Assembly: GCA_016214225.1 (NCBI GenBank) | Contig: JACROX010000029.1 | Span: 1 to 6,963 of the forward strand | Direction: 5' to 3' | DNA: 6,963 nt | DNA from: Candidatus Peregrinibacteria bacterium | GTDB lineage: Bacteria; Patescibacteriota; Gracilibacteria; UBA1369; LOWO2-01-FULL-3 | Shown here: one piece after another, positions 6,307-6,963 of the stretch | How the letters are laid out: each line of letters starts with the position of its first letter | Position numbering within the stretch: position 1 is the first letter of the stretch | Position numbers and translations under genes: made by a program | Notes under the pieces: generated by a model | Database searches by the model: none | Told to the model about the DNA's origin: nothing | What the model saw: the letters and a program-made list of their open reading frames with translations, nothing else

Positions 6307-6951
6307 CTATTTATTTTGCTTTGCCAATCTTCTTATTACCTCCGGATACCATTTTTTTTCCAGTGCTTGAACTTTTTCTTTCAGCGTCTCAGGTGTTTCG
6401 TTTGGAAGTATTTTACATTTTTTTTGAAGAATAATTTTCCCCATGTCCACTCCTTCTTCAACGTAATGGATTGTCATTCCGCTCTCTTTTTCTTTTGCCC
6501 TTAATACGGCCTCGTGCACACTTTTCCCAAAAAATCGCGGGCCGCAAAATTTTGGAATTAAGGCGGGGTGAACGTTTATAATTTTATTTTTAAATTGTTT
6601 CACAAATCCCGAAGTTAAAATTCTCATATAGCCGATAAGCGCTATTAAGTCGACTTTTTCTTTTTTAAATATTTCGGCTAATTTAAGATCGTACTCTTCG
6701 CGTATTTTATCTTGAGGAGTTCGCTCGCCCTGCTCGCTCACATCATGAGCTAGCACACCTGCGGTGTGCTTGCGATCAACAAAAACCGTTTTATATCCTT
6801 GTGATTCCGCCCTTTGAAGAGCGTAACAATTTTTCTTATCGCTGACGACAACGGCTATTTCTATTCCCGGCATCTTGCCGGCTTTTATTTCATCGATAAT
6901 CGCCTGTAAATCGGTTCCCCGAGTTGAAGCCAAAACTCCTAACTTAAACAT
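6307..6951 (-). CDS. purN: PurN, phosphoribosylglycinamide (GAR) formyltransferase with a repeat-encoded insertion
   Basis: PurN transfers the formyl group of 10-formyltetrahydrofolate to GAR, the third step of de novo purine synthesis, in the cytoplasm. The 214-residue protein begins LGVLASTRGTDLQAIID (4-20), equivalent to the GNGSNLQAI phosphate-binding loop of the E. coli enzyme. It continues with VVVSDKKNCYALQRA (34-48), LIGYMRILTSGFV, INVHPALIPKFCG containing the catalytic Asn and His, and MTIHYVEEGVDMGKIILQ containing the catalytic Asp. All catalytic residues are therefore present. Between VFVDR (56-60) and DKIREEYD (81-88) sit about 20 extra residues, KHTAGVLAHDVSEQGERTPQ (61-80), absent from ordinary PurN. 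Their codons coincide exactly with the dispersed repeat at 6712-6771. The insertion is in frame and falls in a loop before a helix, so folding may survive. The ATG at 6951 has no Shine-Dalgarno sequence in the 12 nt visible upstream. Confidence 0.93.
   Translation of the reverse strand: MFKLGVLASTRGTDLQAIIDEIKAGKMPGIEIAVVVSDKKNCYALQRAESQGYKTVFVDRKHTAGVLAHDVSEQGERTPQDKIREEYDLKLAEIFKKEKVDLIALIGYMRILTSGFVKQFKNKIINVHPALIPKFCGPRFFGKSVHEAVLRAKEKESGMTIHYVEEGVDMGKIILQKKCKILPNETPETLKEKVQALEKKWYPEVIRRLAKQNK
6714..6770 (+). repeat. Dispersed coding repeat, copy B (40-nt core plus hairpin), inside purN
   Basis: The core at 6714-6753 shares 34 of 40 bases with copy A. It is followed by an 8-bp perfect stem AGCACACC/GGTGTGCT (6752-6759/6763-6770) with loop TGC, whose sequence is unrelated to the hairpin of copy A. 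A second stem forms inside the core: GCTCA/TGAGC (6737-6741 region/6746-6750) with loop CATCA, extendable by GCT/AGC across one mismatch. It lies in the same DNA orientation as copy A, but here purN is read from the opposite strand, so the encoded peptide is quite different. It spans exactly 20 purN codons (61-80), leaving the frame open. Confidence 0.85.
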
Positions 6952-6963
6952 TGTTAATTTGTT

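Noticed and set aside
5382..6770. CRISPR array or attachment-site pair based on the two repeat copies
   Set aside because: Only two copies 1.3 kb apart with genes between, no regular spacers, no cas genes, no integrase and no tRNA.

Overview
The window is a gene-dense, AT-rich piece of chromosome with nine protein-coding segments and almost no spacer DNA. Small genes, very short gaps, no clear Shine-Dalgarno sequence before any start on the + strand, and structured GC-rich repeats lying inside reading frames suggest a reduced-genome lineage. A Patescibacteria/CPR (Parcubacteria-like) bacterium is my best guess and a DPANN archaeon is the main alternative. The PurP proteins are an archaeal-type enzyme family, whereas the PgsA-like protein, PurN and the glycosyltransferase look bacterial. 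This placement is inference.

Region 1 (62-3328, + strand) is a tight array with gaps of 13, 6 and 2 nt. It holds two PurP-family ATP-grasp proteins (formate-dependent AICAR formylation, late purine synthesis) and two CDP-alcohol phosphatidyltransferases (phospholipid head-group transfer). The first PurP keeps the canonical motifs. The second is a full-length paralogue with several altered motifs. The array ends in a 30-nt tail-to-tail overlap with a minus-strand NAD(P)-dependent epimerase/reductase (3299-4186).

Region 2 starts at a short divergent spacer (4187-4254) that contains a 29-nt near-palindrome with promoter-like AT hexamers. To its right lies a GlmU-like bifunctional sugar-1-phosphate nucleotidyltransferase/acyltransferase that looks damaged. 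It has a 14-A tract where a segment of the catalytic domain seems to be missing. It also has a frame break where about one coil of the left-handed beta-helix seems to be missing, and its tail continues in another frame to 5480. A GT2 glycosyltransferase follows (5470-6267). Together with the epimerase these genes suggest cell-surface glycan synthesis.

Region 3 is a minus-strand purN (6307-6951, GAR formyltransferase), so purine genes lie at both ends of the window.

The most striking signal is a dispersed repeat present twice (5382-5444 and 6714-6770, same DNA orientation). A 40-nt core matches at 34/40 positions without gaps and is followed by a hairpin whose sequence differs between copies while base-pairing is kept. 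One copy makes an in-frame insertion of about 20 codons into PurN on the antisense strand. The other forms the C-terminal tail of the damaged nucleotidyltransferase on the sense strand. It resembles in principle the protein-coding palindromic elements of Rickettsia, but the sequence family is one I cannot name.
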